NCBI GenBank assembly: GCA_963736595.1 | Contig: CAVTPG010000007.1 | Span: forward strand, 25,150-89,149 | Source: Parapontixanthobacter sp963736595 | Lineage (GTDB): Bacteria; Pseudomonadota; Alphaproteobacteria; Sphingomonadales; Sphingomonadaceae | Length of the DNA: 64,000 nt | Reading direction: 5' to 3' | Shown: piece after piece, positions 39,687 through 48,898 of the stretch | How positions within the stretch are numbered: position 1 is the first letter of the stretch | How the letters are laid out: every line of letters begins with the position of its first letter | Translations under genes and position numbers: made by a program | Notes under the pieces: generated by a model | What the model was told of the DNA's origin: nothing | Database searches by the model: none | Seen by the model: only the letters and a program-made list of their open reading frames with translations

Positions 39687-42236
39687 CTAAATGTCCAGAT
39701 TGGCGACATTCAGCGCATTGTCCTGAATAAATTCGCGGCGCGGTTCGACCACATCGCCCATCAAGCGCGTGAAAATCTCGTCCGTCAAATCGGCATCCTC
39801 AACCTGCACTTGCAGCAAGGCGCGGTTGTCGGGGTCGAGCGTGGTTTCCCAGAGCTGCTCGGCATTCATTTCGCCCAGCCCCTTATAGCGTTGCACGCCC
39901 AGCCCCTTGCGGCCCGCGGCCAGCACATTGTCGAGCAATTGCGTCGGGCGAGTGATGGCTTCCTCGTTACCGGCGGCAGTGGCGCGTCCGGTCGGACCGT
40001 CGGGCAATTCGTTATCGGCCTCGTTGTCAGCGTCTTTATCACTCGCAGCTTCGGCGGCGGCACTGGCTTTGATCAGCTTCACCGGCTCGGCATAGATGTC
40101 GGCGAAGGTTGCCGCGACGCGGTGGAGTTTGCGCGCCTCGGCGCTGGCAAAGAATGGCGCTTCGACATCGAACACATCGGTCACGCCGCGCCATTTGCGG
40201 TGGAATTGCACCAGCCCGGTATCGCGGACTTCGACCGACCATTTGGCATCGTCATCGGCCATCGCCAGCCGCTGTGCGGCAGCATCCAGCGCGGTTTTGC
40301 GGTCAGTGTCGGACAGGTCGGGGGCCAAAGCTCCGGCCAAAGCCGATTGCTCGATAATGGCAATGTCGTATTTGCGCGGAACGAAGCCGAGAATGCTGCG
40401 CATCTGCAACGCATGATCGACCAGCGCGCGCAATTCGCCTGCCCCCCGCGTCGCGCCGCCCACTTCCAGCATCCGGCCTTGTAGACCTGCATCCACCAGA
40501 TAGCGGTCGAGCGCCGGATTGTCCTTTAAATAGACTTCGCTGCGACCCTTGCCGACCTTATACAGCGGTGGCTGCGCGATATAGAGATGTCCGGATTTGA
40601 TGATTTCCGGCATTTGCCGATGGAAAAACGTCAGCAGCAAAGTGCGGATATGTGCGCCATCGACATCGGCATCGGTCATGATGACGATCTTGTGATAGCG
40701 CAATTTATCAAGCGTAAATTCGTCGCGAATGCCCGTTCCCATCGCCTGGATCAGCGTACCGACTTCCTTGGACGAGATAATCCTGTCGAACCGCGCGCGC
40801 TCGACATTCAGGATTTTACCTTTCAGCGGCAGGATCGCTTGCGTCTTGCGATCACGCCCTTGTTTCGCAGAGCCGCCGGCGGAATCACCCTCGACCAGAA
40901 ACAGCTCGCATTTCGATGGATCGCGCTCCTGACAATCGGCCAGTTTGCCGGGCAGTGAAGCGACACTCATCGCGCCCTTGCGACTCATTTCGCGGGCGCG
41001 TTTGGCGGCTTCGCGAGCAGCCGCTGCATCGATCACTTTCTGGATGATCGTTTTCGCATCGCCGGGATTTTCTTCCAGCCATTCGCTCATTTTATCGCCC
41101 ATCAGGCTTTCGAGCGGCTGGCGCACTTCGGAGGAAACCAGCTTGTCCTTGGTCTGGCTACCGAATTTGGGATCGGGCAATTTCACGCTGACGATGGCGG
41201 TCAGGCCTTCGCGCATATCTTCGCCTGACAGCGTGACTTTCTCTTTCTTCAGCATCCCTGAAGAATTGGCGTAATTGTTCAGCGTGCGGGTCAGCGCGGC
41301 GCGAAATGCCGCCAGATGTGTGCCGCCATCGCGCTGCGGAATGTTGTTCGTGAAGCACAGCACGTTTTCGTAATAGCTGTCGTTCCATTCCAGCGCGACA
41401 TCGATGCCGATCGCATCGCGTTCTGCTGAAATGGCGATGGGTTCGGGGATCAGCGCCTCTTTGTTGCGGTCGAGATATTTGACGAACGCGGCAATGCCGC
41501 CCTCGTAAAACATATCGTGTTCGGCCACTTCCTCGCCGCGTTTGTCACGCAACAGGATGTGGACGCCGGAATTGAGGAAGGCCAGCTCGCGATAGCGATG
41601 TTCGAGCTTTTCAAAATCGAAGGTGGTGACGTTTTTGAACGTGTCTTCGCTGGCCAGAAACGTCACGCGCGTGCCTTTGCGCTTGCCGCCATCATCGGCG
41701 GGCGGAGCAGGGCCACGCTCGACGAGCGGGCCGACACTGTCGCCATGCTCGAACCGCATCCAGTGTTCCTTGCCATCGCGCCAGATCGTTAATTCCAGCC
41801 ATTCGCTGAGCGCATTGACCACGGACACACCCACACCGTGCAGGCCGCCCGACACCTTGTAAGCATTATCGTCGGACGTATTTTCGAACTTACCGCCGGC
41901 GTGCAGCTGCGTCATGATGACTTCCGCTGCCGACATCCCCTCTTCCTTGTGCATATCGACCGGAATGCCGCGCCCGTTATCTTCGACCGACACGCTGCCA
42001 TCGGGGTTCAGCTCGATCAGAACCAGATCGCAATGCCCGGCCAGCGCCTCGTCGATCGCATTGTCCGACACTTCGAACACCATGTGGTGCAGGCCCGACC
42101 CGTCATCGGTATCGCCGATATACATTCCGGGACGTTTTCGGACGGCGTCTAAGCCCTTGAGAACCTTAATGGAATCCGCGCCGTAAACATTGGCGTTCGG
42201 CAAGTTGGCAGGCTGTGTTTCAGGTGTTTCGCTCAT
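39687..42236 (-). CDS. gyrB: DNA gyrase subunit B
   Basis: An 849-residue ATPase subunit of gyrase. The GHKL ATP site is visible as VSDNAIDEALAGH, DNGRGIPVD and GGLHGVGVSVVNALS; the transducer domain includes QTKDKL; the TOPRIM site is LVEGDSAGGSAKQGRDR and DADVDGAHIRTLLLTFF; and the C-terminus has QRYKGLGEMN. Between TOPRIM and the end is an acidic insert (SDKDADNEADNELPDG), usual in alphaproteobacteria. The ATG at 42236 (MSETPE) is used; the open frame extends further without family similarity. It is transcribed divergently from sdaA. Confidence 0.98.
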   Translation of the reverse strand: MSETPETQPANLPNANVYGADSIKVLKGLDAVRKRPGMYIGDTDDGSGLHHMVFEVSDNAIDEALAGHCDLVLIELNPDGSVSVEDNGRGIPVDMHKEEGMSAAEVIMTQLHAGGKFENTSDDNAYKVSGGLHGVGVSVVNALSEWLELTIWRDGKEHWMRFEHGDSVGPLVERGPAPPADDGGKRKGTRVTFLASEDTFKNVTTFDFEKLEHRYRELAFLNSGVHILLRDKRGEEVAEHDMFYEGGIAAFVKYLDRNKEALIPEPIAISAERDAIGIDVALEWNDSYYENVLCFTNNIPQRDGGTHLAAFRAALTRTLNNYANSSGMLKKEKVTLSGEDMREGLTAIVSVKLPDPKFGSQTKDKLVSSEVRQPLESLMGDKMSEWLEENPGDAKTIIQKVIDAAAAREAAKRAREMSRKGAMSVASLPGKLADCQERDPSKCELFLVEGDSAGGSAKQGRDRKTQAILPLKGKILNVERARFDRIISSKEVGTLIQAMGTGIRDEFTLDKLRYHKIVIMTDADVDGAHIRTLLLTFFHRQMPEIIKSGHLYIAQPPLYKVGKGRSEVYLKDNPALDRYLVDAGLQGRMLEVGGATRGAGELRALVDHALQMRSILGFVPRKYDIAIIEQSALAGALAPDLSDTDRKTALDAAAQRLAMADDDAKWSVEVRDTGLVQFHRKWRGVTDVFDVEAPFFASAEARKLHRVAATFADIYAEPVKLIKASAAAEAASDKDADNEADNELPDGPTGRATAAGNEEAITRPTQLLDNVLAAGRKGLGVQRYKGLGEMNAEQLWETTLDPDNRALLQVQVEDADLTDEIFTRLMGDVVEPRREFIQDNALNVANLDI

Positions 42237-42399
42237 GTCATACGATATAGGCATTTTTGCCCCGAATCCCAACAAATTCGACGGCTTTTCCACTATGTTG
42301 GGAGGCGCGTGGAAAGGTGTGTTGCGAGCAGTGTCAGACACCATGCAGGATAGGGCGACTTTGCTTGACGCTAGGGCCATGCTGTCGCAGGGCGTTTTC

Positions 42400-43785
42400 A
42401 TGCTTTCCATCCTCGATATCTTCAGAATTGGCATCGGGCCATCCAGCTCGCACACGGTGGGGCCGATGCGGATCGGAGCGATGTTCGTGCGAGGCCTGAA
42501 GAAAAGCGGTAAATTGGCACGAGTGTCGCGGTTGGGCGTGGAATTGCAGGGTTCGCTGGCGCTGACCGGCATCGGCCACGGTACACTGGGCGCAACGATG
42601 CTGGGCCTGATGGGCCATAAACCGGAGCGGCTCGATCCCGATCAGGGCGAGGCGGATCTGGCGGCGGCGCGGGACACCGGCAAGCTGGTCTTGCATGGCA
42701 CACACGCGATTGCCTTCGACATGAACCGCGATATCGATCTGGCTGGACATATCGTGCCGGAATTGCATCCCAATGGTATGCGGTTGACCGCGTTCGATGA
42801 TAGCGGCGCAGTGCTGTCGGATCGTCAGTATTTTTCGACCGGCGGCGGCTTTGTGGCCAGCGAGAAACAGCTGCGCCAGCCCACCCGTAATGACCAGATT
42901 GCCAGCAAAATTGCCGTGCCACATCCCTTTGGTTCAGCTGAAGAATTGCTGGGTATTTGCAAAGCGGAAAATTTGCGGATTTGCGATGTCGTGCTGGCCA
43001 ATGAAGATGCCCTGCGCCCGCGCGAAAAAACGCTGGCCGGGATCGACACGATTGCTGCGGCGATGGAAGCCTGCATCGATCGCGGGCTGGAGCAGACGGG
43101 CATATTGCCCGGCGGATTGAAAGTGCATCGCCGCGCGCCGGCGCTCTGGGCACGGTTGCAGGCAACGCCGCAAAGTAACGAGCGCGAACAATTGTTCGAC
43201 TGGCTGAATTGCTATGCAATGGCCGTGAATGAAGAAAACGCAGCGGGTGGCCGGGTGGTGACCGCGCCGACCAATGGTGCAGCGGGCATTTTGCCAGCGG
43301 TCATGCGGTTTTATTGCATCAGTCAGGACGAACAGCCGTGCCGCGACAGTCGCCGCCGGTTCCTGCTGACCGCAGGGGCCATCGCCTTGCTCTATAAGCA
43401 GCGCGCTTCGATTTCGGGTGCGGAAATGGGCTGTCAGGGCGAAGTCGGGGTGGCTTGTTCGATGGCAGCTGGCGGGTTGGCTGCGTTATGGGGTGCTACG
43501 CCGCCGCAAGTCGCCAGCGCGGCAGAAATCGGCATGGAGCATAATCTGGGCCTGACGTGCGATCCGGTTGGCGGGCTGGTGCAAGTGCCCTGTATCGAGC
43601 GCAATGCCATTGGCGCGGTAAAGGCTGTGAATGCAGCGCGCCTTGCTCTGCATCGCGAGGAAGCGGAAACCTGTGTATCGCTTGATCAGGTGATCGAAAC
43701 GATGCGGCAGACGGGCCTCGATATGTCCACAAAATATAAGGAAACGAGCCAGGGTGGGCTGGCGGTCAATGTTATCGAATGTTGA
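42400..43785 (+). CDS. sdaA: L-serine ammonia-lyase
   Basis: A 461-residue iron-sulfur enzyme that converts L-serine to pyruvate and ammonia. The single-chain type is shown by the N-terminal beta domain (MLSILDIFRIGIGPSSSHTVGPM) and the C-terminal alpha domain with cluster cysteines in GCQGEVGVACSMAA and LTCDPVGGLVQVPCIERNA. The ATG at 42400 matches family starts; the ATG at 42379 is an alternative. About 160 bp separate it from gyrB, which is divergent. A strong stem-loop follows the stop. Confidence 0.96.
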   Translation: MLSILDIFRIGIGPSSSHTVGPMRIGAMFVRGLKKSGKLARVSRLGVELQGSLALTGIGHGTLGATMLGLMGHKPERLDPDQGEADLAAARDTGKLVLHGTHAIAFDMNRDIDLAGHIVPELHPNGMRLTAFDDSGAVLSDRQYFSTGGGFVASEKQLRQPTRNDQIASKIAVPHPFGSAEELLGICKAENLRICDVVLANEDALRPREKTLAGIDTIAAAMEACIDRGLEQTGILPGGLKVHRRAPALWARLQATPQSNEREQLFDWLNCYAMAVNEENAAGGRVVTAPTNGAAGILPAVMRFYCISQDEQPCRDSRRRFLLTAGAIALLYKQRASISGAEMGCQGEVGVACSMAAGGLAALWGATPPQVASAAEIGMEHNLGLTCDPVGGLVQVPCIERNAIGAVKAVNAARLALHREEAETCVSLDQVIETMRQTGLDMSTKYKETSQGGLAVNVIEC

Positions 43786-43791
43786 GGCAAT

Positions 43792-43833
43792 AGGGCGCAG
43801 CCGGTCGAAGAGGACTTTCACCGGCCGCGCCCT
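43792..43833. terminator. long stem-loop downstream of sdaA
   Basis: AGGGCGC (43792-43798) pairs with GCGCCCT (43827-43833), and inside it GCCGGT (43800-43805) pairs with ACCGGC (43820-43825). It starts six bases after the sdaA stop and is also downstream of the minus-strand microprotein gene. There is no clear T-run on the plus strand, so termination is inferred from position and stability. Confidence 0.6.
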
Positions 43834-43862
43834 GCCTTGTCGCCCAAGGGGACACTTGGAAA

Positions 43863-43946
43863 TCAGACGTAAGCGGGGCTGAGCACCGTTAGGCTGATTG
43901 CGACGGCTGCCACGGCAGCCAAGGCTTGAATTGCAAGGTTACGCAT
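43863..43946 (-). CDS. 27-residue single-pass membrane microprotein
   Basis: A short ORF, MRNLAIQALAAVAAVAISLTVLSPAYV, with two charged residues or fewer at the N-terminus and a continuous hydrophobic stretch of about 20 residues, so a membrane helix or an uncleaved export signal. The evidence for translation is a strong AGGAGAT ribosome binding site six bases before the ATG at 43946. A stem-loop lies in its leader and another after its stop. No function can be assigned. It sits alone between sdaA and guaA. Confidence 0.55.
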   Translation of the reverse strand: MRNLAIQALAAVAAVAISLTVLSPAYV

Positions 43947-43967
43947 AACGTATCTCCTGCTTGATCG

Positions 43968-43991
43968 GCGCCTCGGGGGACTCGGAGGCGC
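43968..43991 (-). promoter_or_regulatory. stem-loop in the leader of the microprotein gene
   Basis: GCGCCTC (43968-43974) and GAGGCGC (43985-43991) form a perfect 7-bp stem with a 10-base loop. It lies 22 bases upstream of the microprotein ATG on the minus strand, just before its ribosome binding site. It could be an RNA structure or a terminator relic; there is no T-run. Confidence 0.4.
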
Positions 43992-44136
43992 TTTCGATAC
44001 CCTTGTAATAATGTTGCGCATTCTTGAACACAAATGACAAAACCTCGTGATGTGTTGCAAAAAGCGCAAGCATCAGATTGCGGACAGCGCTGTTCGCTGA
44101 GTTGTCACTCACGCGAGCGCATTCTATCGCGCGCAA

Positions 44137-45712
44137 ATGAACCAAGAACACATCCCTGATTCTATCCTTCCTGATTCTATCCTTATCGTCGATTTTGGCA
44201 GCCAAGTGACACAGCTAATCGCGCGCCGGGTGCGCGAGGCGGGCGTCTATTCCGAAATCGCGCCGTTCAATTCAGCCGAAGAAGCCTTCGACCGAATGCA
44301 GCCCAAGGGCATTATCCTGTCGGGTGGACCGGCCAGTGTGAACGATGACGAAGCACCGCTTGCGCCCGAAAAATTCTACGATGCGGGCGTGCCGATTTTG
44401 GGCATTTGCTATGGCCAGCAAGTCATGGCGAAGCAAATGGGCGGCGCCATCACCAGCCACGATATGGGCGAGTTCGGTCGCGCGTTCGTCGAAGTCGAAA
44501 GCGAATGCGCCTTGCTCGACGGATTGTGGCAACCGGGCGAACGGCATCAGGTCTGGATGAGCCACGGCGATAAAGTTACGGAGTTGGCTCCCGGCTTTAC
44601 CACCGTTGCGACATCGGAAGGCGCGCCCTTTGCGATCACCGCGAACGAGGATCGCCGGATGTACGGCATCCAGTTCCATCCCGAAGTCGTCCACACCCCC
44701 GATGGCGCGCGGCTGCTCGCCAATTTCGTGCGCCATGTCTGCGGACTGGCAGGCGACTGGACGATGGCCGAATTTCGCAAAACCAAGATTGAGGAAATCC
44801 GCGAACAAGTCGGGTCCGGAAAAGTTATTTGCGGACTATGGCGGCGTTGATTCCGCTGTTGCCGCCGTCCTGATCCACGAAGCGATTGGCGAGCAGCTAA
44901 CCTGCGTCTTTGTCGATCATGGCCTGATGCGGCAAGGTGAAGCGGAACAAGTCGTCGGCCTGTTCAAGGGGCATTACAATATCCCGCTGATCCATGTGGA
45001 TGCGGAGGAGAAATTCCTCACCGGATTGGCCGGGCAAACCGATCCTGAGAAAAAGCGCAAATTTATTGGCGGGGCATTTATCGACTTGTTCGAAGAGCAG
45101 GCGCGCGCAATTGGCGGCGCGGATTTCTTGGCCCAAGGCACGCTCTATCCCGATGTCATCGAATCCGTTAGTTTTACCGGCGGCCCGAGCGTTACGATCA
45201 AAAGCCACCACAATGTCGGCGGCCTGCCCGAACGCATGAATATGAAACTGGTCGAGCCGTTGCGCGAATTGTTCAAGGACGAGGTGCGTGATCTGGGCCG
45301 CGAGCTGGGCTTGCCCGATGTGTTCGTGGGGCGGCATCCGTTTCCCGGTCCCGGCCTTGCCATCCGCATTCCGGGCGAAGTGACCAAGGAACGCTGTGAC
45401 ATTCTGCGCAAGGCCGACGCAATTTACCTCGAAGAAATCCGCAACGCTGGCCTGTACGATGCAATCTGGCAGGCCTTTGCCGTTCTGCTGCCCGTCAAAA
45501 CCGTGGGCGTGATGGGCGATACCCGCACCTATGACAGCGTGTGTGGATTGCGCGCCGTGACCAGCACCGACGGCATGACCGCCGATGTCTATCCCTTCGA
45601 TGCCAGCTTTTTAAGCCAGGTCGCAACCCGCATCGTTAACGAGGTTAAGGGCATCAACCGCGTGGTCTATGACTATACATCCAAGCCACCCGGTACGATT
45701 GAATGGGAGTGA
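44137..45712 (+). CDS. guaA: GMP synthase (glutamine-hydrolysing), frameshifted as read
   Basis: About 525 residues after repair, converting XMP to GMP. The class I amidotransferase half has ILIVDFGSQVTQLIARRV, the nucleophile in GICYGQQVM, and IQFHPEVVHT. The ATP-pyrophosphatase half continues with GGVDSAVAAVLIHEAIG, and the dimerisation end is intact to TIEWE. The frame breaks inside the PP-loop at 44837-44842: the sequence reads GGA CTA T GGC GGC where LSGGVDS requires a codon TCN, so two bases appear missing. With them restored, the length equals that of the E. coli enzyme. The N-terminus carries a 15-bp tandem duplication. A broken PP-loop would abolish activity. Confidence 0.95.
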
Positions 45713-45821
45713 AAAAGCAACGCGGCATCGCCGCTCAGCGGCCCTGTTAAGGGAACAGCCGCGACGACCAGCCGTTGAGAATTCAGCCACCGCGTCCATC
45801 CTTTACAAAGGAACCTGCCCC

Positions 45822-46265
45822 ATGAAAATTCGCGCTTTGATCCTCGCCACTTCCGCCCTGTCTTTGGGAGCCTGCGAAACGTTGCAGGAAGCTTATACCG
45901 AGAGCATTTCCACAACATACACTGCCGAATTGAAAGGCTCCAACGAAGTCAAACCGGGCGACCCGGACGGTTCCGGCACAGCGGAAGTCAGCTTTGCCGA
46001 TGAACTGACGCGCGTATGCTGGGACTTGAACGACCTTAAAGGGTTAGGCCCGATCACGGGCGCACATATCCATCGCGGTGCAGCGGGTGTCGATGGCCCC
46101 GTCGTGCTCGCCTTTACGCAAGCGACCGAAGGCGGCTGGCGCGGATGCAGCACGGAAACCGGCTGGGTGCAGCAGGCCTTCAATGAGGGGCTGTCGAATT
46201 ATTACGTCAATGTCCACACCGCTGAATATCCTGCCGGTGCCATTCGCGGGCAATTGCGCCAGTAG
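45822..46265 (+). CDS. CHRD domain lipoprotein
   Basis: A 147-residue exported protein. The signal ends in LSLGAC, a lipobox with Cys at residue 19. The CHRD domain follows: TYTAELKGSNEVKPGDPDGSGTAEVSF, ITGAHIHRGAAGVDGPVVLAF and the closing YYVNVHTAEYPAGAIRGQL. CHRD modules were first described in chordin; their bacterial role is unknown. The ATG at 45822 has an AAAGGAAC site upstream. It follows guaA after about 110 bases. Confidence 0.88.
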   Translation: MKIRALILATSALSLGACETLQEAYTESISTTYTAELKGSNEVKPGDPDGSGTAEVSFADELTRVCWDLNDLKGLGPITGAHIHRGAAGVDGPVVLAFTQATEGGWRGCSTETGWVQQAFNEGLSNYYVNVHTAEYPAGAIRGQLRQ

Positions 46266-46288
46266 TTTTTGCTTAGCGGCACAGCATT

Positions 46289-46993
46289 GTGCAATTGCCT
46301 CTCGGACCTGATCCGCGCACCGAAACGCTGCGCATTATGCAGGACCGGCTGATCGCGCGTTATGGCCGGATCGAGCGGCAGGCAGGAACCCGTGATCCGG
46401 TTTGGACGCTGGTGCAGGGCGTCATTGGCGCGCGCACAAAGTCGGAAGTGTCCAACGTCGCGGCGGACCGGCTGCTTGGCAAATACGGATCGTGGGAAGC
46501 GGTAGCCAAAGCTGATTTGGGCGAGCTTACCGCGATGCTGTCCACACAGACCTTTCCCGGGATTGCCGCACAGCGTCTGAAAGCGTGTTTGACCGCCATC
46601 GCGGACGAGCGCGGCGCAGTCGATTTGCGGCATTTGTCGAACATGACCACAGCGGAAGCGATGACGTGGCTGGAAACACTGCCCGGTGTGGCGCGCAAGA
46701 TCAGCGCGGGCACAGTCAATGCCAGCAGTCTGGCGCGCAAGGCGGTGGTAATCGACGGCCATCATCGCCGCATTGCTCAGCGGATGGGGCTGGTCCCGGC
46801 GAAGGCCGATACGACGCGCACGCATGAGGCGCTGACACCGATTATCCCCGACGAATGGAGCGCTGCCGACCTGGATGAGCATCATCTGCTGGTCAAGAAA
46901 CTGGGGCAGACGCTGTGCCGCCCGAGCGCGCCCGATTGCCCAGGCTGTCCGGTAAATGATTTGTGCGAGACGGGCAGAAAACGCGCAGGCTAA
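46289..46993 (+). CDS. HhH-GPD DNA glycosylase, endonuclease III-like paralogue
   Basis: A 234-residue base-excision-repair enzyme. The helix-hairpin-helix is LETLPGVARKISAGTVN with the catalytic-type Lys in GVARK, and the GPD aspartate is in VIDGHHRRIA. The iron-sulfur loop has four Cys with the spacing of endonuclease III (CRPSAPDCPGCPVNDLC). Residues that set damage preference differ from Nth, including VIGARTKS in place of the usual LSAQT. GTG 46289 is used as start; the ATG at 46337 is an alternative. It lies directly before nth on the same strand. Confidence 0.85.
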   Translation: MQLPLGPDPRTETLRIMQDRLIARYGRIERQAGTRDPVWTLVQGVIGARTKSEVSNVAADRLLGKYGSWEAVAKADLGELTAMLSTQTFPGIAAQRLKACLTAIADERGAVDLRHLSNMTTAEAMTWLETLPGVARKISAGTVNASSLARKAVVIDGHHRRIAQRMGLVPAKADTTRTHEALTPIIPDEWSAADLDEHHLLVKKLGQTLCRPSAPDCPGCPVNDLCETGRKRAG

Positions 46994-47050
46994 AGCGCGA
47001 CGCCCAAACGACATACGGACCGCATTCCGCTCTCGCGCATTCCTATTTTT

Positions 47051-47761
47051 ATGGAAGCGACGGCAACAATCATTCCCGATAGCGAGGTCGACACCGTGAT
47101 GCGGCGGCTGGCCGAGGCAATGCCGGGCCGGACACGCGGCGCGAAGGGGCCAAAAGGGCAGCCAAATGCGTTTCGCTCGTGCATTTCGTGTATGCTGTCC
47201 GCGCAATCGCTCGACACGAATACGGCCAAGGCTGCACGCAATCTGTTCGCGCTGGCAACCACGCCGCAGGCCATGCTGGAACTGGACGATCGCGATATTG
47301 CCGCAGCGATCAAGCCATGCGGATTGTACAACAATAAGACGCGCAATATCCGCAAGTTTTGCGAGGCGCTGCTGGGCGAACATGGCGGCGTGGTGCCGGA
47401 TACGCGCGCGGGGCTGATGAGCTTGCCGGGGATCGGGCGAAAATGCGCCGATATCGTGTTGAGTTTCACTTTCGGGAAAGACGTGATCGCGGTCGATACG
47501 CACGTCCATCGCGTGTGCAATCGCATCGGGCTAACTGATGCGAAGCTGGCCGAAGGGACCGCGCGGCAGCTTGAGGAGCGTGTGCCGGAATGGGCGATGC
47601 GCGACGGACATTTCTGGCTGATCCAGTTCGGCAAGCGGATCTGCAAATCGCGCAATCCGAAATGCGATGTCTGCCCGGTCGCCGAGTTTTGCTTGTATTA
47701 CGCGCGGTCAGATGCGGACACAAATGCAAGCGCCAATATAGGCGACGCGCCTACCAGCTAA
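47051..47761 (+). CDS. nth: endonuclease III
   Basis: A 236-residue bifunctional DNA glycosylase/AP lyase for oxidised pyrimidines. It has CMLSAQSLDTNT, the HhH motif SLPGIGRKCADIVL with catalytic Lys, AVDTHVHRVCNRIGL with catalytic Asp, and the 4Fe-4S cysteines in CKSRNPKCDVCPVAEFC. The C-terminal 20 residues are an Asn/Ala-rich tail. It converges with the DUF924 gene, overlapping it by 11 bases. Confidence 0.93.
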   Translation: MEATATIIPDSEVDTVMRRLAEAMPGRTRGAKGPKGQPNAFRSCISCMLSAQSLDTNTAKAARNLFALATTPQAMLELDDRDIAAAIKPCGLYNNKTRNIRKFCEALLGEHGGVVPDTRAGLMSLPGIGRKCADIVLSFTFGKDVIAVDTHVHRVCNRIGLTDAKLAEGTARQLEERVPEWAMRDGHFWLIQFGKRICKSRNPKCDVCPVAEFCLYYARSDADTNASANIGDAPTS

Positions 47762-48302
47762 AGCCTGAATCGATCGCTTCCTGCTCTGCCGCTGTCGTGT
47801 CGCGGTCCAGCAATGCGTTGCGATGCGGGAAGCGCCCGAATTTGGCGATCATCTCGTGATGATTGCGGGCAAAAGACAAGTTCTTGGGCAGATACAGGCC
47901 GAAATAGGCAACGCACGCCTCTTGATCCGGCAAGTCTTCGCTATGCATCAGCGGCATGGCGACAAATTGCCGCTGCTCGCTAGGTAAATGCGCATCCCAT
48001 CCATTGGCAATGAAGGCTCTGGTAATCTCGCGCGCCAGTGGATCGCTGGCAAAGGCTTTGGCCGTATCGCGGAAGATATTGCGCGGCACCTGATCGAACA
48101 ACAGAATGGCCGCCTGCGCCGTGTCGGCATCGTCCATAAAGCTGTCGGCGGGCTGGGTATGCAGACGCTGCCAGTCATCGGCAAAGCGCGCTTGAAGCTG
48201 CTGATCGACTTCATCGCTGGATTTAAACCAGTCGGACGAGTCCAGTTCCTGAAACCAGAAATGCAGCAGATCCGCAGCCCAGCGACGTTGGGGACTAGTC
48301 AC
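47751..48302 (-). CDS. DUF924 family protein
   Basis: A 183-residue all-helical protein. The family pattern is clear: DLLHFWFQELDSSDWFKSSDEVD, AAILLFDQVPRNIFRDTA, and FVAMPLMHSEDLPDQEACVAYF. DUF924 proteins look like tetratricopeptide-type repeats and have no established function. It begins three bases after the end of the 48306 gene on the same strand, so the two are likely co-transcribed. Its 3' end overlaps nth. Confidence 0.88.
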   Translation of the reverse strand: MTSPQRRWAADLLHFWFQELDSSDWFKSSDEVDQQLQARFADDWQRLHTQPADSFMDDADTAQAAILLFDQVPRNIFRDTAKAFASDPLAREITRAFIANGWDAHLPSEQRQFVAMPLMHSEDLPDQEACVAYFGLYLPKNLSFARNHHEMIAKFGRFPHRNALLDRDTTAAEQEAIDSGFSW

Positions 48303-48305
48303 GGC

Positions 48306-48737
48306 TTAACTGGCTTTGCTGTCCTCGGACTTGCGATACGGCACGAAGTCTTCGAGCATGATCACGCCCGTGAAGAAATTGCCGAAGCGGTCATGTGTCG
48401 TGACATTGTCGAGTCGGCAGAGTTGCCGACCGCTGCCGAATTTCCGGATGACGAGAAAATCATTGTCATCAAGCGAGCGGGGATTGCGCGTGCGATTGAC
48501 CCAGATCGTGCGACCTTCGCGAATGACCAGGGCCGTGTCATCGATAATTTCGATGCCGCGACTGGTGGATGTGCGGACGCATCGTTGCGGCTCTCCGGCG
48601 ACGCGGCCATCCAGCATTTCCGCCAATTCGACCTCACCCTTGGGCAATGGCTCGTCGCCGTCCTGTGCGATGGCAGGGGCGGCCAGCATGGCGCAGCCCG
48701 CCACGAGCAAGGAAGCAAATTTCGATACAATTTTCAT
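48306..48737 (-). CDS. exported protein of unknown function
   Basis: A 143-residue protein with a signal peptide (ASLLVAGCAMLAAPAIAQ) and a mature domain of about 115 residues. The mature part has two Cys (PQRCVRTS and RQLCRLDN), about 50 residues apart, likely a disulfide. Internal segments IEIIDDTALVIREGRTIWVN and DFLVIRKF look like beta strands. The Cys in VAGC is not a good lipobox, since cleavage after AIAQ is preferred. Of three consecutive ATGs, 48737 has the best spacing (7 bases) from a GGAG site. No family was recognised with confidence. Confidence 0.78.
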   Translation of the reverse strand: MKIVSKFASLLVAGCAMLAAPAIAQDGDEPLPKGEVELAEMLDGRVAGEPQRCVRTSTSRGIEIIDDTALVIREGRTIWVNRTRNPRSLDDNDFLVIRKFGSGRQLCRLDNVTTHDRFGNFFTGVIMLEDFVPYRKSEDSKAS

Positions 48738-48898
48738 CATCATTCTCCGGCCTTCCAAATCAACGTGCTGACCCACATCCGCATCTTATTGAGGCTGACA
48801 TAGCACAAATTAGCTGAACCTGCCGAAAACGATTACAATTCACGTGTCAGCTACGAAAGCAAAGCCGCGAAAGCAAAGCCGCGCATCGCTGCGAAATG

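Noticed and set aside
43939..44205. 88-residue minus-strand frame overlapping the guaA start and microprotein start
   Set aside because: It has no clear ribosome site, is antisense to conserved guaA residues, and the microprotein start is better supported.
46202..47509. 435-residue minus-strand open frame
   Set aside because: It is antisense to both HhH-GPD genes, whose motifs are complete.
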